Of a stretch of DNA of 64,000 bases, positions 25,795 through 37,537 are shown one piece after another (position 1 is the first letter of the stretch; each line of letters begins with the position of its first letter). Source of the stretch: Halobacillus halophilus DSM 2266. Lineage in GTDB: Bacteria; Bacillota; Bacilli; Bacillales; Halobacillaceae. A program made the position numbers and the translations under genes. The DNA lies in assembly GCF_000284515.1 (NCBI RefSeq), contig NC_017668.1, positions 1,550,001 through 1,614,000 on the forward strand, read 5' to 3'. A model generated the notes under the pieces. That model was not told where the DNA came from. It saw only the letters and a program-made list of their open reading frames with translations, and did not search any database.

Positions 25795-26346
25795 TTAAGC
25801 GTTTTCTCGTAATGAGCTGGTATGAGGAGCCAGCAGACTGGCCGCATGTTCGACAACTTTCGGGCTGGAGGACTTCGCTCCTTTAAAGTTTCGGCTTTCT
25901 TCGACTTCATACACTCCAAAACCATCCAGATCGTAAGCGACCATCATGGACTTAAAATTGGGCGCGTCGATGATTAAAAACCATTCCCGTATCAGTTCGC
26001 TATTAGGCGGCAGCGGAATGTAATGGATGCCATCGGAATAATCCATCGGCACATCTTTCTCACCAAAAATGTAAACATTCGAATATTCGGTCATAGCCTG
26101 GAAGCGGTCCAATACGTTTTTGGCACGGGAAAATTTCTGAAACCCAGCATAGACGTTTCCTTTTAACTTTTTCATAAGAACCATATTTTCCATCATTAAA
26201 CACATGTACTCAAGCTGTGGCACCTTGGATTCAAAATTCAGGGAACTGGATTGCAGCTGAGATAAATGAGCGTTATCCAATTTATTTGTTTCTCCTTCAA
26301 CAGAACCAAAGCATTCGTTAAATAGAGAGAGATATTTAATATTCAC
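25795..26346 (-). CDS. Stand-alone DICT-domain sensory protein
   Basis: A 183-residue cytosolic protein. VYAGFQKFSRAKNVLDRFQAM followed by VYIFGEKDVP and later EWFLIIDAPNFKSMMVAYDL fits the DICT domain, a sensory module found with diguanylate cyclases and two-component proteins. Here it has no output domain. Translation starts at GTG after AGGAGGAATACATAA. It is the first gene of an apparent three-gene operon with the RibU-like S component (62 bp away) and the sensorless MCP-like protein. Ligand unknown. Confidence 0.75.
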   Translation of the reverse strand: MNIKYLSLFNECFGSVEGETNKLDNAHLSQLQSSSLNFESKVPQLEYMCLMMENMVLMKKLKGNVYAGFQKFSRAKNVLDRFQAMTEYSNVYIFGEKDVPMDYSDGIHYIPLPPNSELIREWFLIIDAPNFKSMMVAYDLDGFGVYEVEESRNFKGAKSSSPKVVEHAASLLAPHTSSLRENA

Positions 26347-26525
26347 TTATGTATTCCTCCTGTGGGAGCTTCAAGACCCCTGAGTATTTAGTCCAATAAT
26401 TGGAAATATCAGCTTATCATGAATGATTAAAATGATCCATTATAAAATACCTAATAAAACGAATCGATATTCACTCTTTTATTTCATCGGATGATTGCCA
26501 GAAGAGTAAAGATAAATGCAAAAAT

Positions 26526-26565
26526 TAAGATAAAAAAGAAAAAAAGAAAGCGCGGCTGAACGCGC
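26526..26565 (-). terminator. Minus-strand terminator-like hairpin
   Basis: On the minus strand GCGCG and CGCGC pair around TTCAGC and are followed by TTTCTTTTTTTCTTTTTT. It lies in a wider stem (AAGCGC 26548-26553 with GCGCTT 26592-26597). The gene it would terminate is unclear; it may mark the end of a decayed minus-strand gene. Confidence 0.5.
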
Positions 26566-26619
26566 ATAACACATGGCATGCAAGCATGTAAGCGCTTCAC
26601 TTTTATACTGAATAATCTA

Positions 26620-26634
26620 AGTGTTCAGAAAATT
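26620..26634. promoter_or_regulatory. CodY-box-like site upstream of ilvE
   Basis: AGTGTTCAGAAAATT matches the CodY consensus AATTTTCWGAAAATT at 13 of 15 positions. CodY represses branched-chain amino acid genes in Bacillus when Ile/Leu/Val and GTP are high, so the location fits. It lies about 230 bp before ilvE, rather far from the start codon. Confidence 0.4.
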
Positions 26635-26747
26635 TACTTAAAACCTGTTGACCTTCTCGCGAAATCCGTTTAAAGTAGTCCTCAATCAACTTCACCGGTA
26701 ATTCTCTGAAACGCCAACGAAGGTTGATCATGTGGAAGGACCCCCAT

Positions 26748-26803
26748 GGGACCCTGAGCATAAAAATGAATGTTACTTTTGTGTCAGGGTCCACTATTTT
26801 TTC
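26748..26803 (+). terminator. Leader terminator/attenuator hairpin ahead of ilvE
   Basis: GGACCCTGA and TCAGGGTCC form a nine-bp perfect stem with a 26-base loop, followed by ACTATTTTTTCC. It ends about 55 bp before the ilvE start. It either stops upstream transcription or is a leader attenuator; no T-box or other known aptamer is visible before it. Confidence 0.55.
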
Positions 26804-26858
26804 CTTCATAAATCTATCGTTTCAAACATTAAATATAGAAAAGAAAGGAGTGCTAAGG

Positions 26859-27761
26859 ATGAGCAGCCAATGGATTTATTTAAGCGGCGAATTTGTAAAT
26901 AAGAATGAGGCCGTCGTATCCGTTTACGACCACGGTTTCTTATATGGAGACGGGGTATTCGAAGGTATTCGTGTTTACGAAGGCAACATCTTCAAATTAG
27001 ATGAACACTTAAACCGCCTCTATGATTCAGCAAAATCAATCATGCTTCAAATGCCTTATGAGAAGGAGGAGATGAAAGAGATTATTGCTGAAACCGTCCG
27101 CAAGAACGAGCTGGAAACAGCCTACATTCGAGTGGTTGTCTCCCGTGGAATGGGTAATCTCGGTTTAGACCCTTCCAGTTGTTCAAATCCAAGAGTGGTT
27201 GTCATTGCTGAAGCACTTGCTTTGTTTCCGAAAGAACTTTATGAGCGCGGGGTAAGGCTCGCATCGGTTTCCAGCAGACGAAACCGTCCGGATGTACTTC
27301 CGCCTCAAGTGAAATCATTAAACTATTTAAATAATATTCTAGTGAAAATGGAAGCAAATCAGGCTGGAGTAGACGAAGCCCTGATGATGAACGATCAAGG
27401 CTATGTAACAGAAGGCTCAGCAGACAATATCTTTATCGTAAAAAACAGCACCATCTATACACCGCCTACTTATTTAGGGGCGCTGGAAGGCATTACAAGA
27501 AACGCAATCATTGATCTTGCCAAAGAAAAAGGCTACGAAATGAAAGAACAGCCATTTACCCGCCATGATGTGTATGTAGCGGATGAAGTTTTTCTAACAG
27601 GCACAGCAGCAGAAGTCATCGCAGTAGTAGAAGTGGATCAACGTCCTGTAGGGGATGGAAAGCCAGGCGTTATAACCAACCACCTGCTTTCTGAATTCCG
27701 TAAGATCACGACTACAGACGGCTATAAAGTCTACAACAAAGATAAAGTTCAAGTAAGCTAG
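26859..27761 (+). CDS. ilvE: Branched-chain amino acid aminotransferase
   Basis: A class IV PLP-dependent transaminase that carries out the last step of Ile, Leu and Val synthesis with glutamate as amino donor. The 300 residues show GFLYGDGVFEGIRVYEG (about 26-42), the PLP lysine in QVKSLNYLNN (Lys about 152), and EALMMNDQGYVTEGSADNIF with the family E-G-S block. AAGAAAGGAGTGCTAAGG sets the start at 26859. It lies upstream of the T-box, so it can be expressed apart from the ilv-leu operon. Confidence 0.95.
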   Translation: MSSQWIYLSGEFVNKNEAVVSVYDHGFLYGDGVFEGIRVYEGNIFKLDEHLNRLYDSAKSIMLQMPYEKEEMKEIIAETVRKNELETAYIRVVVSRGMGNLGLDPSSCSNPRVVVIAEALALFPKELYERGVRLASVSSRRNRPDVLPPQVKSLNYLNNILVKMEANQAGVDEALMMNDQGYVTEGSADNIFIVKNSTIYTPPTYLGALEGITRNAIIDLAKEKGYEMKEQPFTRHDVYVADEVFLTGTAAEVIAVVEVDQRPVGDGKPGVITNHLLSEFRKITTTDGYKVYNKDKVQVS

Positions 27762-27783
27762 ACTTAAAAACTTAATAAAGACT

Positions 27784-28096
27784 AATACGAAGACGGGAAT
27801 AAAAGAATAAGTTCTTGTATTCACAGAGAGCCGGGGTTGCTGGAAGCCCGGAAATACATCTTATTCTGACATCATCCCTGAGTGTTCGCGCTGAACGGTT
27901 TACTAGTAGGCGGAACCAGGTGTTTTTATTTGCACCTGTTATCAAAAGGAGTTCTAAGAGAACTCCCTGAGGTGAAGCGTATACGCTTCACGAAAACGAG
28001 GGTGGTACCGTGAAAGTAATAGACCTTTTCACCCCTCTCTTTCCTTATACCGACGTGTATTTGAGGAAGTGAGGATGAAAAGGTCTTTTTTATTTT
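27784..28096 (+). promoter_or_regulatory. T-box leader with terminator for the ilvB-leuD operon, probable Ile specifier
   Basis: Stem I contains AGAGAG, the distal GGTTGCTGGAAG block and a specifier bulge reading TGACATCA between CTTATTC and TCCC, giving ATC (isoleucine) at 27871-27873. The T-box GAGGGTGGTACCGTG begins at 27998; its TGGT can pair with an ACCA tRNA end, matching tRNA-Ile. The terminator pairs AGACCTTTTCA with TGAAAAGGTCT followed by TTTTTT (28020-28096). Uncharged tRNA should stabilise the antiterminator and switch on the operon. The ATC assignment is by structure reading and not computed. Confidence 0.92.
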
Positions 28097-28157
28097 AATA
28101 ATCGTGAAACAGATTGGCCGCAATGAATTTCTAAATACTCTAAGGAGGGATTAAAAA

Positions 28158-29873
28158 ATGAAGGCAGAGGCAAGTGTGAAAGAGCAGACCGCCACAAAGA
28201 CAGGAGCAGATTTGCTAGTTGAATCCTTGATTGAACAAGGTGTCGATACTTTATTTGGTTACCCGGGAGGTGCCGTGCTCCCAATTTATGATGCCATATA
28301 CCGTGCAGAAGGAAGCTTTGATCACGTTCTTCCCCGTCATGAACAGGGAGCGATTCACGCAGCAGAGGGATATGCTCGAGTAGCGAACCGTGCAGGTGTT
28401 GTAATCGGTACTTCCGGTCCGGGGGCGACCAACCTGGTAACCGGCATCGCTGATGCGATGATGGACTCCATCCCGCTGGTTGTTTTTACAGGCCAGGTGG
28501 CTAAAGGCGTAATTGGTACAGATGCTTTCCAGGAGTCAGACATTATGGGCATCACAACCCCGATTACGAAACACAACTACCAGGTTCAAAATATCGAGGA
28601 GCTTCCGCGTATTGTGAAAGAAGCCTTTCACATTGCCACTACCGGGCGTCCGGGACCAGTAGTTGTTGATATACCGAAAGACATTTCTTCGGAAGTGTAT
28701 GCAAAGGATGTTGTTCATCACTTTCATCTTCCGGGCTATCAGCCGACACTGAAACCGAATCCACTCCAGATCACGAAGCTTCACGAAGCGTTAACGCAGG
28801 CGAAGAAACCCGTTATTCTAACTGGTTCAGGTATTATCCATGCCGGAGCTTCGGAAGAACTTAGAACCTTCGTAAGGAACTATGAAATCCCGGTCGTATC
28901 AACCTTGCTAGGCCTAGGCAGTTATCCAGGCAGCGATCGTTTATCGCTTGGCATGGGAGGCATGCATGGAACGTACGCCGCCAATATGGCTCTGTATGAA
29001 TGTGATCTTCTTATCAACATCGGTGCCCGCTTTGATGATCGTCTTACAGGGAACTTGAAACATTTTGCACCAACCGCCAAAGTGGCGCACGTTGATATCG
29101 ATCCGGCAGAAATCGGGAAAAACGTTCCGACATCGATCCCGATCGTATCCGATGCTAAGGCTGCATTGAAGGCGTTAAATAACAAAGAAGTAACGAGCCT
29201 TGATCATAAGGAATGGCTGGATCAGAGCTGGGCGCGTAAAGCGGACTATCCATTGTGGTTTCATCAGAAAGATGAAGATATTGTCCCGCAGTGGCTCGTG
29301 AAGAAAGTATATGACTATACCCGCGGTGAAGCCGTTGTAACCACCGACGTCGGCCAGCACCAGATGTGGGCGGCTCAGTATTACCATTTTGATGAGCCAA
29401 ACCGCTGGGTAACGTCAGGCGGCCTTGGAACCATGGGATATGGTTTTCCGGCAGCGATCGGCGCACAACTTGCGGATATGGAATCCACTTGTGTTGCTAT
29501 CGTAGGGGACGGCGGCTTCCAGATGACGCTTCAAGAGCTGTCCGTTCTTCAAGAACGTGGCTTGCCGGTGAAGATCATCATTGTAAATAATCAGGCTCTC
29601 GGCATGGTCCGTCAGTGGCAGGAGAAGTTTTACGATGGTCGTTTCTCTTCCTCCATCATTGATACGCAGCCTGACTTTGTAAAACTTGCGGAAAGTTATC
29701 AGATTCCTGGTTACTTCATTGACTCACCGAAAACGCTTGAAGAGGTACTTCCGGGCATCCTTGCCGATGATAAGCCGGCCGTTGTAGATTGCCGAGTACT
29801 TCAAAGTGAAAATGTGTATCCAATGATTGCACCAGGTAAAGGACTTCACGAAATGATCGGGGTGAAACCATGA
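28158..29873 (+). CDS. ilvB: Acetolactate synthase, large (catalytic) subunit
   Basis: ThDP-dependent enzyme making acetolactate from two pyruvates, or acetohydroxybutyrate from pyruvate and 2-oxobutyrate, the first common step of branched-chain amino acid synthesis. The 571 residues show the catalytic glutamate region [17 protein letters not shown] (about 57-73), the FAD-binding middle domain, and the ThDP motif [16 protein letters not shown] ending in IIIVNN (about 450-478). AAGGAGGGATTAAAAA precedes the ATG. Its stop overlaps the ilvN start by 4 bp. Expression is controlled by the T-box. Confidence 0.97.
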   Translation: MKAEASVKEQTATKTGADLLVESLIEQGVDTLFGYPGGAVLPIYDAIYRAEGSFDHVLPRHEQGAIHAAEGYARVANRAGVVIGTSGPGATNLVTGIADAMMDSIPLVVFTGQVAKGVIGTDAFQESDIMGITTPITKHNYQVQNIEELPRIVKEAFHIATTGRPGPVVVDIPKDISSEVYAKDVVHHFHLPGYQPTLKPNPLQITKLHEALTQAKKPVILTGSGIIHAGASEELRTFVRNYEIPVVSTLLGLGSYPGSDRLSLGMGGMHGTYAANMALYECDLLINIGARFDDRLTGNLKHFAPTAKVAHVDIDPAEIGKNVPTSIPIVSDAKAALKALNNKEVTSLDHKEWLDQSWARKADYPLWFHQKDEDIVPQWLVKKVYDYTRGEAVVTTDVGQHQMWAAQYYHFDEPNRWVTSGGLGTMGYGFPAAIGAQLADMESTCVAIVGDGGFQMTLQELSVLQERGLPVKIIIVNNQALGMVRQWQEKFYDGRFSSSIIDTQPDFVKLAESYQIPGYFIDSPKTLEEVLPGILADDKPAVVDCRVLQSENVYPMIAPGKGLHEMIGVKP

Positions 29874-30391
29874 AAAGGATTGTAACTGCGATCGTTCATA
29901 ATCGCAGCGGCGTATTAAACCGAGTAACCGGGCTGCTGGCTAAGCGGCAGTTCAACATTGAAAGTATATCTGTCGGCCGCACCGAGACAGAGGGCGTTTC
30001 CAAAATGACGTTCGTGGTCGATGTGGAGGATAACCGCAAATTGGAACAGCTGACGAAGCAGCTGAATAAACAGATTGATGTCCTGAAGGTTTCCGATATT
30101 ACAGACAATGCGATTGTCGCCCGGGAACTTGCTCTGGTCAAAGTAATCAGCAACCCGCAGATACGAAGCGAAATCCAGGGCATCATCGAACCGTTCCGCG
30201 CTACGATTATTGACGTAAGTAAAGAAAGCGTCACGGTTCAGGTGACAGGAAAGTCCGATAAGGTCGATGCACTGATTGAACTCTTACGACCTTATGGTGT
30301 TAAAGAGCTTGCAAGAACCGGCTTAACCGCCTTCAAACGAGGAAATCAGCCTCAACAAGCAGAAGTGAAATCTTATTCTCTACTAAACTAA
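29870..30391 (+). CDS. ilvN: Acetolactate synthase, small (regulatory) subunit
   Basis: The ACT-domain subunit that binds valine and confers feedback inhibition on IlvB. The ACT domain spans about residues 1-75 ([20 protein letters not shown], then [12 protein letters not shown]), followed by the C-terminal ALS regulatory domain (about 80-160). Its 173 residues are the usual length. The ATGA overlap with ilvB indicates translational coupling, fitting the two-subunit complex. Also called ilvH. Confidence 0.96.
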   Translation: MKRIVTAIVHNRSGVLNRVTGLLAKRQFNIESISVGRTETEGVSKMTFVVDVEDNRKLEQLTKQLNKQIDVLKVSDITDNAIVARELALVKVISNPQIRSEIQGIIEPFRATIIDVSKESVTVQVTGKSDKVDALIELLRPYGVKELARTGLTAFKRGNQPQQAEVKSYSLLN

Positions 30392-30419
30392 TTACTCTAT
30401 TACAGAAAGGAAGATTTAA

Positions 30420-32985
<2,566 letters not shown>

Positions 32986-32998
32986 AGGGGGAAATGTT

Positions 32999-34105
32999 AT
33001 GAAAAAGCACATTGTACTTTTACCGGGAGACGGGATCGGTCCCGAAGTAGCAAGAGCCGCTAAGCGCGTGCTGGAAGCAATAGCTGAACAACATCAGCAC
33101 ACGTTCACTTTCGAAACGCACAATATCGGAGGAAGCGCCATTGATCAGGACGGCACCCCTTTACCGGAAGATACGATTGAAGCTTGTCATAAAGCGGATG
33201 CTGTATTCTTAGGAGCTGTAGGCGGCCCGAAGTGGGATGACCTGCCTGGTCATATGCGACCTGAAAAAGGACTGCTCGGCATTCGTAAGCAGCTGGGACT
33301 ATTCGCTAATCTGCGGCCGGTAAAGGCGTTCCAGCAGCTCCTCCACGCGTCCCCCTTAAAAACTGAAGTTGTCACAGGAAGTGATTTGCTGATTGTCAGG
33401 GAATTAACAGGAGGCCTCTATTTCGGGGAACCGAGTGAAAGGCGCAACAACGGTGCTGAAGTCGTCGATACGCTGGCGTATTCAAGACATGAAATCGAGC
33501 GCATCGTTGAACAGGCGTTCCAGAGTGCCAGGCTTAGAAGAAACCATCTAACCTCTGTGGATAAAGCAAACGTATTAGAATCGAGCCGAATGTGGCGCGA
33601 GATTGTTGAAGAGAAGAAGCAGGAGTATCCGGAAGTAACGGTTGAGCATATGCTTGTCGATGCTGCAGCGATGAAGCTGGTAACGAATCCTTCTTACTTT
33701 GACGTCATTGTGACAGAGAACATGTTCGGAGACATTTTAAGTGACGAAGCGTCTGTATTAACCGGGTCCCTTGGCATGCTTCCGTCGGCAAGTATCCGAA
33801 AAGATGGCCTGGGCTTATACGAACCGGTTCATGGATCTGCACCGGACATCGCCGGTCAAAACAAAGCAAATCCACTGGCATCGATCTTATCCGTTGCGAT
33901 GATGCTGAAGCATTCCTTTAAAATGGAAGAAGAAGCCGAACAAGTTGAGAAAGCCGTACAGGACGTGTTAGCAGCGCGCTACCATACGGCCGACCTTAAC
34001 ATCAACGGAGGCATCCCGGTCAGTGGAAGTGAACTTGCTAATAAAGTGATTGAACAATTAAGCACGAGTGACACAACTGAAAATATCATGAGGTGCTACG
34101 TGTAA
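32999..34105 (+). CDS. leuB: 3-Isopropylmalate dehydrogenase
   Basis: NAD+-dependent oxidative decarboxylation of 3-isopropylmalate in leucine synthesis. The protein (368 aa) opens with [20 protein letters not shown] and ends its core with [20 protein letters not shown] (about 278-297), the isocitrate/isopropylmalate dehydrogenase signature; [20 protein letters not shown] holds metal-binding Asp residues. AAAGGGGGAAATGTT precedes the ATG, 13 bp after leuA. The C-terminal tail (about 360-368) is not typical and may be a local extension. Confidence 0.96.
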   Translation: MKKHIVLLPGDGIGPEVARAAKRVLEAIAEQHQHTFTFETHNIGGSAIDQDGTPLPEDTIEACHKADAVFLGAVGGPKWDDLPGHMRPEKGLLGIRKQLGLFANLRPVKAFQQLLHASPLKTEVVTGSDLLIVRELTGGLYFGEPSERRNNGAEVVDTLAYSRHEIERIVEQAFQSARLRRNHLTSVDKANVLESSRMWREIVEEKKQEYPEVTVEHMLVDAAAMKLVTNPSYFDVIVTENMFGDILSDEASVLTGSLGMLPSASIRKDGLGLYEPVHGSAPDIAGQNKANPLASILSVAMMLKHSFKMEEEAEQVEKAVQDVLAARYHTADLNINGGIPVSGSELANKVIEQLSTSDTTENIMRCYV

Positions 34106-34130
34106 TATTCGAAGAAGGGAGCGGTACACA

Positions 34131-35543
34131 TTGAGTCAACCGAAAACAATTATTGAAAAAGTTTGGGATCAGCATGTCGTTCATAAAGAAGAAGGGAAGC
34201 CGAACCTCCTCTATATCGACTTGCACCTGATTCATGAGGTAACCTCTCCCCAGGCGTTTGAGGGTCTGCGCCTGAGCGGGAGGAAAGTCCGCCGGCCGGA
34301 CCTGACGTATGCCACCATGGATCATAACGTTCCGACCATTCACCGAAACGTGATTAAAGACCAGATTTCCAAGAAGCAGATGGAGACACTTGAAGAAAAC
34401 TGTGAAGAATTTGGCATCAGCCTGGCCGATATTAATCACCCGGATCAAGGGATTGTCCACGTTATCGGGCCGGAGCTTGGATTAACCCAGCCTGGCAAAA
34501 CCATTGTCTGCGGTGACAGCCATACGTCAACTCACGGAGCTTTTGGTGCATTAGCCTTCGGGATCGGTACGAGTGAAGTGGAACACGTGCTTGCCACCCA
34601 GTCGATCTGGCAGGCGCCTCCGAAGACGCTTCAGGTTCATATCGATGGCAAGTTAGGAACAGGCGTAACAGCGAAAGACTTAATCCTTGCCGTTATTGGC
34701 CGTTTCGGTGTTCGGTTCGGAACTGGACACGTCATTGAATATACAGGTGAAGCGATCCGTAACTTGTCCATGGAAGAACGAATGACGATTTGCAACATGT
34801 CGATTGAAGCAGGCGCAAGAGCTGGATTGATCAGCCCGGATGAGACGACAGTCGAGTACTTGAGAGGAAAACGTTACGTGCCGGAGGGAGAAGAGTTCGA
34901 TAAAGCTGCCCAGCAGTGGCTGAACCTGGCATCTGATCCAGGCGCCCGGTACGATATGGAGCTTGAAATTCATGCCGATGAAATCGAACCGCAAGTCACA
35001 TGGGGAACAAACCCTTCTCATTGTGTACCGGTCTCCGCACAAGTACCGGATCCACTCGATGCCGAAACAGATGATGAAAAAGACAGCATCGAGCGTGCCC
35101 TGGAGTACATGGGGCTGGAAGCGAATCAAACCATTCAGTCCATCCCTATTGAGCATGTCTTTATCGGTTCCTGCACCAACTCAAGGATCAGCGACTTGAG
35201 AAAAGCCGCTGATATTGTGAAAGGCGGCCACGTCCACGAAGGAATCAGAGCCCTGGTTGTACCAGGCTCTCAATCCGTGAAACTGGCAGCTGAAGAAGAA
35301 GGACTGGATAAAATATTCATAGACGCCGGTTTCGAATGGAGAGACGCAGGCTGCAGTATGTGTCTGGCGATGAATGACGACATCGTACCGCCGGGCGAAC
35401 GCTGCGCCTCGACCTCAAACCGGAACTTTGAAGGACGTCAGGGTAATGGAGCCAGAACCCATCTGGTCAGTCCAGAAATGGCAGCAGCAGCTGCACTGGA
35501 AGGCCGCTTCGTAGACGTCAGAAAACAGATGAGTACCGTTTAG
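34131..35543 (+). CDS. leuC: 3-Isopropylmalate dehydratase, large subunit
   Basis: The [4Fe-4S] subunit of isopropylmalate isomerase. The 470 residues hold the cluster cysteines in [17 protein letters not shown] (about 344-360) and [13 protein letters not shown] (about 405-417), and [20 protein letters not shown] (about 127-146) in the active-site region. It starts at TTG after GAAGAAGGGAGCGGTACACA, which places it at the expected family N-terminus. It works with LeuD, encoded 12 bp downstream. Confidence 0.97.
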   Translation: MSQPKTIIEKVWDQHVVHKEEGKPNLLYIDLHLIHEVTSPQAFEGLRLSGRKVRRPDLTYATMDHNVPTIHRNVIKDQISKKQMETLEENCEEFGISLADINHPDQGIVHVIGPELGLTQPGKTIVCGDSHTSTHGAFGALAFGIGTSEVEHVLATQSIWQAPPKTLQVHIDGKLGTGVTAKDLILAVIGRFGVRFGTGHVIEYTGEAIRNLSMEERMTICNMSIEAGARAGLISPDETTVEYLRGKRYVPEGEEFDKAAQQWLNLASDPGARYDMELEIHADEIEPQVTWGTNPSHCVPVSAQVPDPLDAETDDEKDSIERALEYMGLEANQTIQSIPIEHVFIGSCTNSRISDLRKAADIVKGGHVHEGIRALVVPGSQSVKLAAEEEGLDKIFIDAGFEWRDAGCSMCLAMNDDIVPPGERCASTSNRNFEGRQGNGARTHLVSPEMAAAAALEGRFVDVRKQMSTV

Positions 35544-35555
35544 GAGGGTGAGCAG

Positions 35556-36161
35556 ATGGAACCTTTGAAAAAGCATCACGGAATCGTCTATCCACTGAAT
35601 CGATCCAACGTTGATACCGATCAGATTATTCCTAAGCAATTTTTGAAGCGAATTGAACGAACCGGGTTTGGGCAGTTTCTTTTTTACAACTGGCGTTTTA
35701 ACGATGATGGTTCATTGAAAGAGAATTTCTCATTGAATGATCCGAAGTACAATGACGCATCCATCCTGGTGGGAGGTGAAAACTTCGGCTGCGGCTCTTC
35801 AAGGGAGCACGCGCCCTGGGCCATTCAAGATTATGGTTTTAAAGTAGTGATTGCTCCGAGTTTTGCGGATATCTTCTATAGTAACTGCTTTAAAAATGGA
35901 ATTCTGCCGATCCAGCTGTCGAATTCTGCCGTAGAGAAATTAATGGAAAAAGCAGAAGATGAAATTTATGGATTATCGGTTGATTTGGAAAAACAAGTCG
36001 TTTATGGTAGGGAAATGGAGGTTAATTTTGATATCCAGCCGTATCATAAAGAAATGTTACTCAATGGCTGGGATGAAATCGCGGTCACTTTGACCCACGA
36101 AGACAAAATTGACCAATACGAAAATAATACAAAGGGAGTGAAGACGTTGGGGATTTCTTAA
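35556..36161 (+). CDS. leuD: 3-Isopropylmalate dehydratase, small subunit
   Basis: The swivel-domain partner of LeuC. The 201-residue protein shows NVDTDQIIPKQFLKRIERTG near the start and the loop NFGCGSSREHAPWAIQDYGF (about 74-93), which closes over the active site. TAGGAGGGTGAGCAG precedes the ATG. The last eight or so codons extend past the usual end, into the region that probably supplies the ribosome site of the next gene. Confidence 0.97.
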   Translation: MEPLKKHHGIVYPLNRSNVDTDQIIPKQFLKRIERTGFGQFLFYNWRFNDDGSLKENFSLNDPKYNDASILVGGENFGCGSSREHAPWAIQDYGFKVVIAPSFADIFYSNCFKNGILPIQLSNSAVEKLMEKAEDEIYGLSVDLEKQVVYGREMEVNFDIQPYHKEMLLNGWDEIAVTLTHEDKIDQYENNTKGVKTLGIS

Positions 36162-36172
36162 CGCTAGCTAAA

Positions 36173-37135
36173 GTGATGGAGGCTCATGAAAAATTACAAG
36201 GAGTGGTGCACCGGACTCCGCTTGAGACCTCCTCTACATTTAATCAGCAAGCCGGTCAGCAAGTCTATCTGAAGATGGAAAATCAGCAGAAAACAGGAGC
36301 TTTTAAAGTAAGAGGAGCCTCCTATAAAGTAGCCTGCTTATCACAAGAGGAAGCTGAACGAGGGGTTATTGCCGCTTCTGCCGGCAACCATGCCCAGGGC
36401 GTTGCTGTAGCCGCCCGTAAAAGAGGGATCAGCGCCCGCATATTCATGCCGGAAGCGACGCCGCGCGCGAAGGTCGAAGCAACCGAAGGGTATGGTGCGA
36501 CGGTGGTATTAACCGGAGAATCGTTTCAGGAAGCTTATACCGCTGCTCTTTTGGAACAGAAAGAGAGTGGAGCAACTTTCCTTCATCCATTCGATGATTA
36601 TGACGTGATGGCCGGACAAGCGACGATTGCGGTCGAAATGCTGCAGCAGCAGCCGGACATCGATACGCTGTTTGTGCCCATTGGGGGCGGCGGATTAATC
36701 AGCGGCGTGTCCTTTGCAGCTAAGCAGCTGAAACCGGATATTCAGGTGATCGGCGTACAGGCTGCCGAAGCTTCATGCGTCTATAATTCTTTCTATAAGA
36801 ATGGACCTGAAAAACTAACATCAGTCGCTACCATTGCTGATGGGATTGCCGTCAAGGAAAAAGGAAAACTCACCTATCCTTGTATCCAGAAGTATGTGGA
36901 TCAGGTAATCACAGTAGAAGAGCATGAAATCGCTCAAACGATGCTTCACTTGCTGGAACGTGAAAAAACACTGGTGGAAGGTGCGGGAGCCTCTGCCTTA
37001 GCAGGAGCCCTGTATCATCAACATCAATTTGAAAGCAAACAGGCGGGTGTGATTGTAAGTGGAGGAAACATGGACATTTCCAAACTTCCTTCCATTTATC
37101 AAGCAGCTCGCCCAAAGCAAGCCGCGTTGGTTTAA
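36173..37135 (+). CDS. ilvA: Threonine dehydratase, short form without ACT-like domain
   Basis: A fold-type II PLP enzyme that deaminates threonine to 2-oxobutyrate, the isoleucine precursor. Seen are the PLP lysine in KTGAFKVRGASYK (about 39-51), SAGNHAQGVAVAARKRG, and the phosphate-binding PIGGGGLISG (about 168-177). At 320 residues it lacks the C-terminal allosteric domain of classical biosynthetic IlvA and resembles TdcB. Its place at the end of the ilv-leu operon argues for a biosynthetic role, presumably not isoleucine-inhibited (inference). Homology seems to begin upstream (VGDFLTLAKVMEAHEKL), but the only standard in-frame starts are GTG 36173 and ATG 36176, with a poor ribosome site. 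Confidence 0.88.
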   Translation: MMEAHEKLQGVVHRTPLETSSTFNQQAGQQVYLKMENQQKTGAFKVRGASYKVACLSQEEAERGVIAASAGNHAQGVAVAARKRGISARIFMPEATPRAKVEATEGYGATVVLTGESFQEAYTAALLEQKESGATFLHPFDDYDVMAGQATIAVEMLQQQPDIDTLFVPIGGGGLISGVSFAAKQLKPDIQVIGVQAAEASCVYNSFYKNGPEKLTSVATIADGIAVKEKGKLTYPCIQKYVDQVITVEEHEIAQTMLHLLEREKTLVEGAGASALAGALYHQHQFESKQAGVIVSGGNMDISKLPSIYQAARPKQAALV

Positions 37136-37154
37136 GAAGATAAGTGTAAAGGAT

Positions 37155-37187
37155 CAGATGCTCCGGACGGGGCATCTGTTTTTTTAA
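37155..37187 (+). terminator. Terminator of the ilv-leu operon
   Basis: CAGATGC and GCATCTG pair with extra CCG/CGG pairing and run into seven T residues, 20 bp after the ilvA stop. Confidence 0.85.
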
Positions 37188-37449
37188 TGGCTTTTTAATT
37201 GGCAGTCTTCTGTGTTGTATTAGCGTTAGACTCCGGCTTAGGTGAGGTTCGGTTTCGAAATCTATATTTATAGGAAAATAAATCGTCCCACACAAATCTT
37301 CAAGGATGCTTGTGCAGTTCATGGAAATGAGCCGTGCGCATCGTAAAACGCGCAAAATCCCCCTACAAATTGGGCAAGAATAACGCACAGGTAAGCTAGT
37401 GATTATCATTGACAGCGGAATAAGGCTTCGATATGATTGGTAGTATCAT

Positions 37450-37468
37450 GATAATGAGAATCTTTATC
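37450..37468 (+). promoter_or_regulatory. Fur box for the siderophore uptake genes
   Basis: GATAATGAGAATCTTTATC matches the 19-bp Fur consensus GATAATGATAATCATTATC at 17 positions. A second partial site TGATTATCATTGACA lies at 37400-37414. They precede a ferric-siderophore uptake gene by about 70 bp, so iron repression by Fur is a firm inference. Confidence 0.85.
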
Positions 37469-37537
37469 AATTAAAGTCTGTTGTACATAGACCGGCTCAG
37501 GATGGAATGGTTAATTAAAAGAGAGGATGAAAAGTAT

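Larger units (their letters stand above)
26347..26858. other. Intergenic region: promoters, terminator, CodY-like site, leader hairpin of ilvE
   Basis: Contains the divergent promoters of the DICT operon and ilvE, a minus-strand terminator-like hairpin (26526-26565), a CodY-like box (26620-26634) and a plus-strand hairpin with T run (26748-26803). A 68-codon minus-strand frame at 26603-26809 is not convincing as a gene. Confidence 0.5.

Noticed and set aside
26603-26809. 68-codon minus-strand ORF between the DICT gene and ilvE
   Set aside because: The product (RWRFRELPVKLIEDYFKRI in its middle) looks protein-like and a terminator follows it. But it has no ribosome site, overlaps the ilvE leader hairpin and matches no family I know. 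At most it is the relic of a larger gene.
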